From: Sulfuritalea sp.
GTDB lineage: Bacteria > Pseudomonadota > Gammaproteobacteria > Burkholderiales > Rhodocyclaceae
Reading direction: 5' to 3'
Length of the DNA: 36,448 bases
Assembly: GCA_016716965.1 (NCBI GenBank)
Contig: JADJUP010000028.1
Coordinates: forward strand, 1-36,448
Under the pieces are notes generated by a model. The model had not been told where the DNA came from. It ran no database searches and saw only the letters and a list, made by a program, of their open reading frames with translations. The position numbers and the translations under genes are program-made. Positions 20,766 through 27,312 of the stretch are shown here, in pieces; positions within the stretch are counted from its first letter, which is position 1, and each line of letters opens with the position of its first letter.

Positions 20766-21851
20766 TCAACGTTCGTCGAAGGACAGCACCACGCGTTCGG
20801 TCAACGGATGGGCCTGGCAGGCCAGCACGAAGCCGTTGGCGACCTCGGCCTTGTCCAGCGCAAAATTGCGCTCCATGCGCACTTCGCCTTCCATCACCTT
20901 GCAGCGGCAGGTACCGCAAACACCCGAGGTGCAGGAGAACGGCACTTCCATACCGGCGGCAGATGCCGCGTCGAGGATGCTGGGCTGGTCCTTGCGGAAG
21001 TCGATCTCGCGCCGCATGCCGTCGCGGATGATGACCACCTTGGCCTGCTCGGCATCGCCCGGCTGGGCTTCGTGCACCACGGCACCGACCGGCGCGCCAG
21101 CAGGAAGCGCGACGCCGAAGCGTTCGATGTGGATCGCGGCCTCGGGTACGCCGGCGGCCAGCAGCGCGGCTTCGGCCTCGTCGTTCATCTGGAATGGACC
21201 GCAGACATACACGTGGTCGATAGTCGGCGCCGGCACCACGGTGGCGAGGAACTCGCCGATCTTTTCGCGGTTCATGATGCCCATGTTGAGCGGCGAATCG
21301 GTCGGCTCGTCGGAGAACACGTGCTGCAGGGACAGCCGCGTCATGTAACGGTTCTTCAGGTCTTCCAGTTCTTCCTTGAACATGGTCGATCGCAGCATGC
21401 GGTTGCCGTAGATCAGCGTGAAGCGGCTCATGGGCTCGCGCGCCAGTACCGTCTTCATGATCGAAAGGATCGGCGTGATGCCACTGCCGCCGGCAATGCC
21501 GACATGGTGGCGCTTCGCCGCCGGCTCGATGGGGACGAAGAAGCGACCCTGCGGCGCCATGACGCTGATCGTGTCGCCGGGGCGCACGCGCTCGTTGATC
21601 CAGTTGGAGAAGGCGCCGCCCTTGACGCGGCGCACGCCGACGCGCAATTCGCCGTCGTCAACGCCGGCGCAGATCGAATAGGAGCGACGCAGGTCCTGGC
21701 CGTCGATGCTGGCGCGCAGGGTCAGGTACTGACCCTGGGTGAAGCCGAATACGGAGCGCAGTTCAAGCGGAACGTCGAAGCTGACGATGGAGGCCTCGGC
21801 GGTGTCGGGCTCGATGGATTTCACCCGCAGGTCGTGGAACAGAGTGCTCAT
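20766..21851 (-). CDS. paaE: 1,2-phenylacetyl-CoA epoxidase subunit PaaE (reductase)
   Basis: Transfers electrons from NAD(P)H to the di-iron oxygenase PaaA. The 361-aa protein has an N-terminal FAD-binding domain (RRSYSICAG), an NAD(P)-binding domain (GIAGGSGITPILSI, YVCGPFQMND) and a C-terminal plant-type 2Fe-2S ferredoxin (CTSGVCGTCRCKV, with the fourth Cys in ACQAHP). The start ATG 21851 overlaps the paaD stop by 4 nt. It is the last gene of the paaABCDE operon. Confidence 0.95.
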   Translation of the reverse strand: MSTLFHDLRVKSIEPDTAEASIVSFDVPLELRSVFGFTQGQYLTLRASIDGQDLRRSYSICAGVDDGELRVGVRRVKGGAFSNWINERVRPGDTISVMAPQGRFFVPIEPAAKRHHVGIAGGSGITPILSIMKTVLAREPMSRFTLIYGNRMLRSTMFKEELEDLKNRYMTRLSLQHVFSDEPTDSPLNMGIMNREKIGEFLATVVPAPTIDHVYVCGPFQMNDEAEAALLAAGVPEAAIHIERFGVALPAGAPVGAVVHEAQPGDAEQAKVVIIRDGMRREIDFRKDQPSILDAASAAGMEVPFSCTSGVCGTCRCKVMEGEVRMERNFALDKAEVANGFVLACQAHPLTERVVLSFDER

Positions 21852-22363
21852 ATCGGTTTGAAATGCTCAAATGGTTCGCGGCAATCGAGGCAGCGATGCA
21901 GCGATTTGCAGGCGGTGGAGCCGAAAGCGGACAGGCGCTCGGTATGCACGCTGGCACAGCGCGGACAGGGCACGGCCGCCTGGCGGCGACCGACGATGCG
22001 GATCGGCACGGCACCATCGGCGAGCGCCGGACCGGGCGGCGCGATGCCGTATTCGAGCAATTTGCGCTTGCCCTCGGCGCTGATCCAGTCGCTGCTCCAG
22101 GCCGGCGCCCGGCGCATGGTCACGCGCGCCGGGCCGAGGCCGGCCGCCGCGATGGCATCAAGCACGCTCTGCTCGATCACCTCGGTGGCCGGGCAACCGC
22201 TGTAGGTCGGCGTCAGCACGATTTCCAGGCCGTCGTCATGTTCGATCACCTCGCGCACCAGGCCCAGATCGACCACGGACAGCGCCGGGACTTCCGGATC
22301 GAGCACCTCGTTCAACGTTGACCAGGCACTGTCGATGCGGGAAGCGGCAACCGTGCTCACCAC
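21848..22363 (-). CDS. paaD: Phenylacetate degradation protein PaaD
   Basis: Needed for maturation of the epoxidase complex. About 171 aa: an N-terminal DUF59/MIP18-like domain (LNEVLDPEVPALSVVDLGLV, TPTYSGCPATEVIEQ) and a C-terminal zinc-ribbon-like segment (CPRCASVHT ... CKSLHRCLDC). The start is GTG; two adjacent GTG codons (22363, 22360) are possible, and the second overlaps the paaC stop as GTGA, suggesting coupling. It overlaps paaE by 4 nt at the other end. Confidence 0.93.
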   Translation of the reverse strand: MVSTVAASRIDSAWSTLNEVLDPEVPALSVVDLGLVREVIEHDDGLEIVLTPTYSGCPATEVIEQSVLDAIAAAGLGPARVTMRRAPAWSSDWISAEGKRKLLEYGIAPPGPALADGAVPIRIVGRRQAAVPCPRCASVHTERLSAFGSTACKSLHRCLDCREPFEHFKPI

Positions 22364-23142
22364 GCGCCCCCGGGGTAGGCACGCTGCAGGTATTGCATCT
22401 CCGCCAGCAGGTAGCCCATGTGCTCGCTATGCAGGCCGCGTTTGCCCGTGCTGCGAAAAGTCGGCGCCGGCGGCACGGCGAGTTTGGCCTCGCCAAGGAC
22501 TTCGTCCATTTCCGCCAGCCAGGGCTCATGCAGCTGCGACCAGGCCGGGCCCAGTCCCGCGGCTGTGGCCGCTGCATCGACCGCATCGTCCTCGAACAGT
22601 TCCGGCGTATAAAGCCACAAGGTCGCGAGCGCGGCTTCGCTGCGGCGGCGCGACTCGTCGGTGCCGTCGCCCAGGCGCACCGCCCAGTCGGCGGCGTGCT
22701 GCTGGTGGTAGCGCGCTTCCTTCAGCGCCTTGCCGGCGATGGCGGCGAGTTCTGCGTCGCTCGAATCGCGCAGGCGTTCCCACATCAGCTTGAGCCAGGT
22801 GGACAGCATCAAGTTGCGCAACACGGTGAAGGCGAAATCGCCACGCGGCAGTTCGGCCAGCGTCACATTGCGGTAGTCGATCTCGTCGCGCAGGAAGGCC
22901 AGTTGGTCTTCGTCATAGCCCTCGCCGCCGCATTTGCCACTATGTTGGCCGGCAAGCGTGAGAAGCGCGCGTGACTGGCCGATCAGGTCGAGCGCCATGT
23001 TCGACAGCGCGATGTCCTCTTCGAGGATAGGCGCATGGCCGCACCACTCGCCGAGGCGCTGGCCGAGGATCAGGCAGGTGTCGGCGAGGCGCAGCAGGTA
23101 GGTCAGTTCCGGCGCGGCCGGAATCTTGATGGAGGAAATCAT
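22357..23142 (-). CDS. paaC: 1,2-phenylacetyl-CoA epoxidase subunit PaaC
   Basis: The structural, non-catalytic ferritin-like partner of PaaA. It has 261 aa: LRLADTCLILGQRLGEWCG at the N-terminus, EEDIALSNMALDLIGQSR, LRNLMLSTWLKLMWERL and KEARYHQQHAADWAVRLGD, all typical. ATG 23142 has GAGG at 9 nt upstream; a GTG 9 nt earlier is the alternative. The gap to paaB is 10 nt. A copy of the dispersed repeat lies inside the 3' half (22459-22480), coding for AVPPAPT. Confidence 0.94.
   Translation of the reverse strand: MISSIKIPAAPELTYLLRLADTCLILGQRLGEWCGHAPILEEDIALSNMALDLIGQSRALLTLAGQHSGKCGGEGYDEDQLAFLRDEIDYRNVTLAELPRGDFAFTVLRNLMLSTWLKLMWERLRDSSDAELAAIAGKALKEARYHQQHAADWAVRLGDGTDESRRRSEAALATLWLYTPELFEDDAVDAAATAAGLGPAWSQLHEPWLAEMDEVLGEAKLAVPPAPTFRSTGKRGLHSEHMGYLLAEMQYLQRAYPGGAW
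22459..22480 (+). repeat. Dispersed 22-nt repeat, copy 4 (inside paaC)
   Basis: Three mismatches to the 12625-12646 copy. In the paaC frame it encodes AVPPAPT, the same frame as the copy in dsrK (AVAPAPT). Confidence 0.5.
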
Positions 23143-23152
23143 CGGCGGCACC

Positions 23153-23448
23153 TCACATGTGGTCTACCGAATCCGGCAGCTTGTAGAAGGTGGGATGGCG
23201 ATAGACCTTGTCCTCGGCCGGATCGAAATACATGTCCTTGTCGTTCGGGTCGCTGGCGACGATCTGGTCGGAACGCACCACCCAGACGCTGCTGCCTTCC
23301 TGGCGCCGGGTATACACGTCGCGCGCCATCTGCACCGCCATCTTGGGGTCGGCGGCATGCAGGCTGCCGCAGTGCTTGTGGTCGAGTCCGGCCTTGGTGC
23401 GGACGAAGACTTCCCACAAGGGCCATTCGTTTTCGACTGGATTTTCAT
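23153..23448 (-). CDS. paaB: 1,2-phenylacetyl-CoA epoxidase subunit PaaB (one-base frameshift near start)
   Basis: The small bridging subunit of the PaaABCE epoxidase. The body is intact and typical: WEVFVRTKAGLDHKHCGSLH, DVYTRRQEGSSVWVV, KVYRHPTFYKLPDSVDHM. The start must be ATG 23448: AAGGAGG lies just upstream and the codon overlaps the paaA stop as ATGA. From there the frame reads MKIQSKT, then goes out of frame at a run of four A (23430-23433 on the plus strand as T). A fifth A would give MKIQSKNEWPLWEV and join the conserved frame. Either a homopolymer sequencing error or a real lesion. An alternative start, TTG 23419, would lose the conserved NEWPL segment. Confidence 0.9.
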
Positions 23449-24449
23449 GCTGCCTCCTTCAATTCGGATTTCCTGGCGTGGGCCAGCGCCGCTTCGCGCA
23501 CCCATTCGCCGTCTTCCCAGGCCTTGACGCGATCGGCCAGGCGCTCGCGGTTGCAGGGGCCGTCGCCGCCGACCACGCGCCAGAACTCGGACCAGTCGAT
23601 GGTGCCGTAATCCCAGTGCTGGTTTGCCTCGTTCCAGCGCAGGTCCGGGTCGGGAAAGGTCACGCCCAATACCTCGGCCTGCTGCACGGCGGCGTCGACG
23701 AACTTCTGGCGCAGCGTGTCGTTGCTGACGCGCTTGATGCCCCAGCGCATGCCCTGCGCCGAATTCGGGCTCTGGTCGTCGGGCGGGCCGAACATCATCA
23801 GGCAGGGCCACCACCAGCGATTCACCGCTTCCTGCACCATGGCGCGCTGCGCGTCGGTGCCCTGCTTCATCATCACCAGCAGGCTGTCGAAGCCCTGGCG
23901 CTGGTGGAAGCTCTCTTCGCGGCAGATGCGCACCATGGCGCGCGCATAGGGCGCAAACGAGCAGCGGCAGATCGGCACCTGGTTCATGATCGCCGCGCCG
24001 TCGACCAGCCAGCCGATGGCGCCGACGTCGGCCCAGGTCAGGGTCGGGTAATTGAAGATCGAGCTGTACTTGGCCTTGCCGGTATGCAGGGCGTCGAGCA
24101 TCTGGTCGCGACTGCTGCCCAGCGTCTCGGCCGCGGCATAGAGGTAGAGGCCGTGGCCGCCCTCGTCCTGCACCTTGGCCAGCAGGATGGCCTTGCGCTT
24201 CAGGGTCGGCGCGCGGGTGATCCAGTTGCCCTCGGGCAGCATGCCGACGATCTCCGAATGCGCGTGCTGGCTGATCTGGCGCAACAGCGTCTTGCGGTAG
24301 TTCTCCGGCATCCAGTCCTTGGCTTCGATGAAGTCGCCGGCGTCGATGCGGTTGTCGAAGCGCTGCTGCAATTGCGCTTCCTCGGCCGTGCGCAAGGCCG
24401 GCTTGTCGCCGCCTTCGTCGCGCATGGTGTCCATGGCCTGGGTGTACAT
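23445..24449 (-). CDS. paaA: 1,2-phenylacetyl-CoA epoxidase catalytic subunit PaaA
   Basis: The di-iron monooxygenase that epoxidises the ring of phenylacetyl-CoA using O2. It has 334 aa. Iron-ligand motifs are visible: DEGGHGLYLYAAAE and CREESFHQRQGF (ExxH types). Conserved blocks FIEAKDWMPENYRKTLLRQI, NYPTLTWADVGAIGWL and WWWPCLMMFGPPDDQSP are also present. ATG 24449 follows AAAGGAA. It is the first gene of the operon, driven by the promoter at 24541-24569. The other paa genes (ligase paaK, isomerase paaG, ring-opening paaZ) are not in the window. Confidence 0.96.
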   Translation of the reverse strand: MYTQAMDTMRDEGGDKPALRTAEEAQLQQRFDNRIDAGDFIEAKDWMPENYRKTLLRQISQHAHSEIVGMLPEGNWITRAPTLKRKAILLAKVQDEGGHGLYLYAAAETLGSSRDQMLDALHTGKAKYSSIFNYPTLTWADVGAIGWLVDGAAIMNQVPICRCSFAPYARAMVRICREESFHQRQGFDSLLVMMKQGTDAQRAMVQEAVNRWWWPCLMMFGPPDDQSPNSAQGMRWGIKRVSNDTLRQKFVDAAVQQAEVLGVTFPDPDLRWNEANQHWDYGTIDWSEFWRVVGGDGPCNRERLADRVKAWEDGEWVREAALAHARKSELKEAA

Positions 24450-24513
24450 GGCGCTGTTCCTTTCCTGTTGCCGCTGTCGGGGGTCGCTCGCGGTGCCGAC
24501 CGGCATCGCTAAC

Positions 24514-24555
24514 GTGATACATTTTTATTGGTTGTTGCAAATATTAATGTATCAC
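24514..24555. promoter_or_regulatory. Inverted-repeat operator upstream of paaA
   Basis: GTGATACATT (24514-24523) and its perfect complement AATGTATCAC (24546-24555) flank 22 nt. Similarity extends inward as GTGATACATT-WW-TATT on both sides. The right arm sits in the promoter spacer and the left arm beyond the expected transcription start, a layout typical of repressor sites. A PaaR- or PaaX-type repressor responding to phenylacetyl-CoA is a reasonable guess; none is encoded here. Confidence 0.7.
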
Positions 24556-24569
24556 TTAGTTCTTGTCAA
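24541..24569 (-). promoter_or_regulatory. Sigma-70 promoter of paaABCDE
   Basis: Read leftward: -35 TTGACA (24569-24564), exactly 17 nt spacer, -10 TAATAT (24546-24541). The surrounding AT-rich stretch stands out in this high-GC contig. Expected transcription start is about 24533, some 85 nt upstream of paaA. Confidence 0.8.
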
Positions 24570-24667
24570 TCGAAACTTAAAGCATTTGGACGACAGGGGA
24601 TAGCGCTCGATCATGGGTCAAGCGTGGGATGGATACAGTTCAGGATGGCGCCCGGCAGCGCCGGCGG

Positions 24668-25558
24668 TCAGGCCGGGAGCGGCGTGACGCGCTCGTGATA
24701 GCGCGCGCGGTAAAGCAGGCGGCGCTTCTGCGGCGTCTCGGTGAAACCGGAACGGTCGTGCAGCACGTTGTTGCAGGCCAGGCCCATGCCGGGTTCCAGG
24801 CGTCCGTGCAGGGTCCATGGCGTCGGCGTCGCCAGCAGTTTGGCCAGTGCCGCGACGGCGGCCTGCGTCGCCGGATCGGCGCGCCACTCGATGCTGATGC
24901 TGCGCGCCGTGTAGCGCATGTGCAGGAATCCCTGCGCATCGATTGAAAATACCGGCCCCGGCTGGGCGGCGCGGGCGACGCCGGTGTCGTCCATGCGCGG
25001 CGGGATGGTCATGGCGTCGTCCTGCGACAGGGCGCGGATGAAGTCAGGGTTCTCGTCGCGCAGCAGGATGTAGGCGATCTCGTGGTCGAGCAACTGGTTC
25101 TCGCCGCCGCTCGCGGCGCTCTCCACGCAATGCAGGACCATGCCGCGCACGGTGCGCTCGGAAAGGTTGTAGTAGCCGTCGGTGTGCCAGCGGATCGGCT
25201 TGTCGGTGTAGGGAATGAACTCCTTGCGCTCGCCGCGTTCCTCGGCGCCACGCACCGATATCGGCGAGATCGCGTCGTCGTCGGTCAGCCAGTGGCTGTC
25301 GAGGTGGATCAGCCCGAGTTGTGTTCCCAGCCGGCGAGGGATGTCCTTGTCGGCGTTGCCGGCAGTATTGCTGGTGTAGATCGCCATGTTGGCGGTCGCG
25401 CAACGGTCCAGCAGCGCGGCACGCTCGGCGCGCGTCAGTTGGCGCGGATCATCGAGCGCAACGACGATGTCTTCGATGCGCCTTGGCGCGGTGTCGAGCT
25501 TGCGTTCGCGCCAGACGGCGTAGGCCGCTGCATCGGCCAGGTCGAAGGGGCTGCCCAC
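24668..25558 (-). CDS. TauD/TfdA-like Fe(II)/2-oxoglutarate dioxygenase
   Basis: A 296-aa non-heme iron dioxygenase. The facial triad is visible: RWHTDGYYN (His and Asp) and the distal His in CNNVLHDRSGF. RLLYRARYHER supplies the Arg that binds 2-oxoglutarate. TauD itself releases sulfite from taurine; this protein is divergent enough that the substrate is open. The start is GTG 25558, one base after the stop of the 201-aa helical protein, so the two are tightly coupled. Its position at the end of the leftward group beside dsr suggests action on an organosulfur compound (inference). Confidence 0.8.
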   Translation of the reverse strand: MGSPFDLADAAAYAVWRERKLDTAPRRIEDIVVALDDPRQLTRAERAALLDRCATANMAIYTSNTAGNADKDIPRRLGTQLGLIHLDSHWLTDDDAISPISVRGAEERGERKEFIPYTDKPIRWHTDGYYNLSERTVRGMVLHCVESAASGGENQLLDHEIAYILLRDENPDFIRALSQDDAMTIPPRMDDTGVARAAQPGPVFSIDAQGFLHMRYTARSISIEWRADPATQAAVAALAKLLATPTPWTLHGRLEPGMGLACNNVLHDRSGFTETPQKRRLLYRARYHERVTPLPA

Positions 25559-25559
25559 C

Positions 25560-26165
25560 TTAGTCGCCCGTGACGCCGTGCCGCGAGCGCCGACTTTTCA
25601 CGGCCTCGGGGTGGAACAAGCCAGCCAGGGTCTTCTGCAGCATGCGCACGGATTCGGGCGACTCGATTTCCATGACCTGATCGACGGCCCAGAGCTGGTC
25701 CTTCTCCGGCAGGGTTTCCTTGATGCAGGCGGCGAAGCATCGGCGAAAGCCGAAGTCGGGGCCGCCCGCGTCGAAGCCGAAATCAGCGTACTCGTCGCTG
25801 CGCCGGTTGTAGGTTTCGAGAAAACCCTGGCCGGCCTGACCGGGCAGCAGGTCCGGCAGCAGGGCCTCGCGGGCTTCCTCCACCATCTCGGCCAGGCGCC
25901 TCACCAGGGCCACGGTGAATTCCGCGCGCTGTTCCGGCGCAAGATCGTCATGGGCGATGCGGTCGGCGGCCAGTGCAAGAAACACCAGGTACTCGCAGAC
26001 GAAATCGAACCAACCGCGTCCGACCTCGATGTCGTAGTCAGCCTGACGCATCCGCGCGATAGCCTCCTGCGCAAGCTTCCAGGCCAGCATGGCAATCACG
26101 GTGGCGTGTTCGGCCGCGCCGCGCGGCCGGCCGGAGTGGAAACTGTTACGGAGGCGTAGGGCCAT
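25560..26165 (-). CDS. Unknown alpha-helical protein beside dsrC-like gene
   Basis: Not recognised. 201 aa from ATG 26165, predicted nearly all-helical and acidic, with no signal peptide or membrane segment. Segments: AWKLAQEAIARMRQADYDIE, GWFDFVCEYLVFLALAADRI, RRLAEMVEEAREALLPDLLP and a C-terminal ESPESVRMLQKTLAGLFHPE. The helical, cofactor-free look recalls chaperones of the TorD kind, but I see no TorD signature. A repeat copy (25574-25595) encodes its last residues. It is coupled to the TauD-like gene. Confidence 0.65.
   Translation of the reverse strand: MALRLRNSFHSGRPRGAAEHATVIAMLAWKLAQEAIARMRQADYDIEVGRGWFDFVCEYLVFLALAADRIAHDDLAPEQRAEFTVALVRRLAEMVEEAREALLPDLLPGQAGQGFLETYNRRSDEYADFGFDAGGPDFGFRRCFAACIKETLPEKDQLWAVDQVMEIESPESVRMLQKTLAGLFHPEAVKSRRSRHGVTGD
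25574..25595 (-). repeat. Dispersed 22-nt repeat, copy 5
   Basis: Three mismatches to the 12625-12646 copy when read on the minus strand. It overlaps the last codons of the 201-aa protein and could have replaced its original C-terminus. Confidence 0.5.
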
Positions 26166-26258
26166 GGGTTTCCATTTTCGAGCGCAGCGAGCCAGTCTAA
26201 TCCCCCGCCCGGAGGGGCGAAGGGGGGCCCGGGGGGTGGGGGCAATCTTTGCGCCCAC

Positions 26259-26300
26259 GGCGGGTACTAGCCCCGCCCATGGGGCGGGCTAGTACCCGCC
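26259..26300. repeat. Long G+C-rich inverted repeat at the end of the dsrC-like gene
   Basis: Two arms of about 20 nt (GGCGGGTACTAGCCCCGCCC and its near-perfect complement) meet around 26279-26280. The TAG stop codon of the dsrC-like gene lies within the stem. No T tract. Further G-rich sequence follows to about 26205. It could act as an mRNA 3' hairpin between the dsrC-like and helical-protein genes, or be a fold-back assembly artefact. Confidence 0.6.
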
Positions 26301-26627
26301 CTTGCCGAACGGCTTGGTCAGCCCCGCAACCTTCACACCCTGCTTGGCCGCACCGCCATCGGGAAACAGCTCGAACATGCGCGAGCTGGAGACGTCGGCG
26401 ATCACCTCTTCCTCTTCCAGCATCTTCATCATGTTGCGCAGGTTGGGCGTATGGCCGTCTTCCTGGTACTTGCGGCGCAGGAAATTGACGATGGCCCAAT
26501 GGTCGTCGGTCATCGTGACGCCCTGCTCGGCAGCGATGGCATTTACCGCTTCCTCGCTGAAATCCGCTTCCAGCAGGTAGCCATCGTCGTCGGTTTCCTT
26601 CTCAACTCCATTGATCATGTATCCCAC
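26289..26627 (-). CDS. DsrC/TusE-like protein lacking both cysteines
   Basis: A 112-aa DsrC-fold protein. It keeps the core of the family (INGVEKETDDDGYLLEADFS, MTDDHWAIVNFLRRKYQEDG, SSSRMFELFPDGGAAKQGVK). However, its C-terminal arm reads VAGLTKPFGKGGY in place of CKIAGLPKPTGCV, so both sulfur-carrying cysteines are missing; the protein has no Cys at all. It cannot carry sulfur like DsrC. Cys-less homologues in sulfur oxidisers have been proposed to be regulatory (RspA-type). The start is GTG 26627, set by GAGGAG 7 nt upstream; ATG 26618 is the alternative. The true dsrC is at 31932-32267. Confidence 0.85.
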   Translation of the reverse strand: MGYMINGVEKETDDDGYLLEADFSEEAVNAIAAEQGVTMTDDHWAIVNFLRRKYQEDGHTPNLRNMMKMLEEEEVIADVSSSRMFELFPDGGAAKQGVKVAGLTKPFGKGGY

Positions 26628-26650
26628 AAAGATTCTCCTCTGACTAGTCG

Positions 26651-26670
26651 CCCCTTCCCCTGGGAAGGGG
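26651..26670. repeat. Palindrome between the dsrC-like and TusA-TusA genes
   Basis: CCCCTTCCC/GGGAAGGGG perfect 9-bp arms with a 2-nt centre, followed by GGCGGGGATGGG. It is similar in style to palindromic intergenic repeats of high-GC proteobacteria. It lies 30 nt past the TusA-TusA stop and 24 nt before the GTG start of the dsrC-like gene. Confidence 0.55.
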
Positions 26671-26699
26671 GCGGGGATGGGTTATTGAATGATGCGGTT

Positions 26700-27182
26700 C
26701 TACTTGCGACGCAAGTAGAACTCGTGGATTCCCTTGCCCGTTTCGTGGCTGAACAGCAATTCCGCGGCGCCGGCCTTGGCCCAGGACACGATGTCGTCGG
26801 CGGAACCGGGGCAGTCGCTGACCAGTTGCAGCACCTCGCCGGCCTTCATGCCTTCCAGCAGCTTCTTGGCCTGGACGATGGGTCCGGGGCAGGAGACGCC
26901 GCGCATGTCCAAGGTGACATGGGCAATCGGCGTTGCTGCCGCGCTGCCCGCGCGCTGGATCAGGTAGGCGGTCTTGCCGTCGGCCAGTTTTTTCGAATCC
27001 AGGACCTGGTTGCCGGTGTATTTGGCCCAGGCGAAAAGGTCGTCGGCCGTGCCCTGGCAGTCGGATATCAGCTTCAGGACCTGGCCCGGTTGCAGGTCGT
27101 CGACCAGTTTCTTGGCGCCCAGCAACGGTGCCGGGCAGGGAAGTCCGCTGGTATCCAGCGTGACGGTGGCGTTGTCGGTCAT
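26700..27182 (-). CDS. Tandem TusA-domain (TusA-TusA) sulfurtransferase
   Basis: 160 aa, about twice the 75-80 aa of TusA. Repeat 1 covers residues 1-76 with LDTSGLPCPAPLLGAKKLVD (active Cys16 in a CPxP motif). Repeat 2 covers residues 87-160 with LDMRGVSCPGPIVQAKKLLE (Cys98, again CPxP). Both copies also keep ISDC/VSDC followed by a DD(L/I) helix (Cys42, Cys124). TusA passes persulfide sulfur to DsrEFH/DsrC in sulfur oxidisers. A covalent dimer could hold two persulfides or bind two partners. ATG 27182 has only a weak AGGGC upstream. It sits between the Cas6-like and dsrC-like genes on the same strand. Confidence 0.88.
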   Translation of the reverse strand: MTDNATVTLDTSGLPCPAPLLGAKKLVDDLQPGQVLKLISDCQGTADDLFAWAKYTGNQVLDSKKLADGKTAYLIQRAGSAAATPIAHVTLDMRGVSCPGPIVQAKKLLEGMKAGEVLQLVSDCPGSADDIVSWAKAGAAELLFSHETGKGIHEFYLRRK

Positions 27183-27237
27183 TGCCCTGGGTTTGGGTGA
27201 ACCTCCCTAGGTGTCGATAGACGAGCCGACTGGCCCC

Positions 27238-27312
27238 GGGGGGGGGGGGGGGGGGTCTAGCCTTTTGCGGGGTTCCCCCCCGGGGGGGGGGCGGGGGGCC
27301 GGGGGCCGCGGG
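27238..27312. other. Poly-G/C low-complexity block, possibly artefactual
   Basis: Eighteen consecutive G (27238-27255), then seven C (27275-27281), ten G (27282-27291) and six G (27293-27298). It lies between the Cas6-like and TusA-TusA genes and runs into the 3' end of the Cas6-like frame. Runs of this length are prone to sequencing or assembly error, so the sequence here should not be trusted base by base. Confidence 0.6.

Noticed and set aside
25560..26165. TorD/DmsD-type chaperone
   Set aside because: Only overall helicity is similar; I see no diagnostic TorD motif, so the protein is left unassigned.
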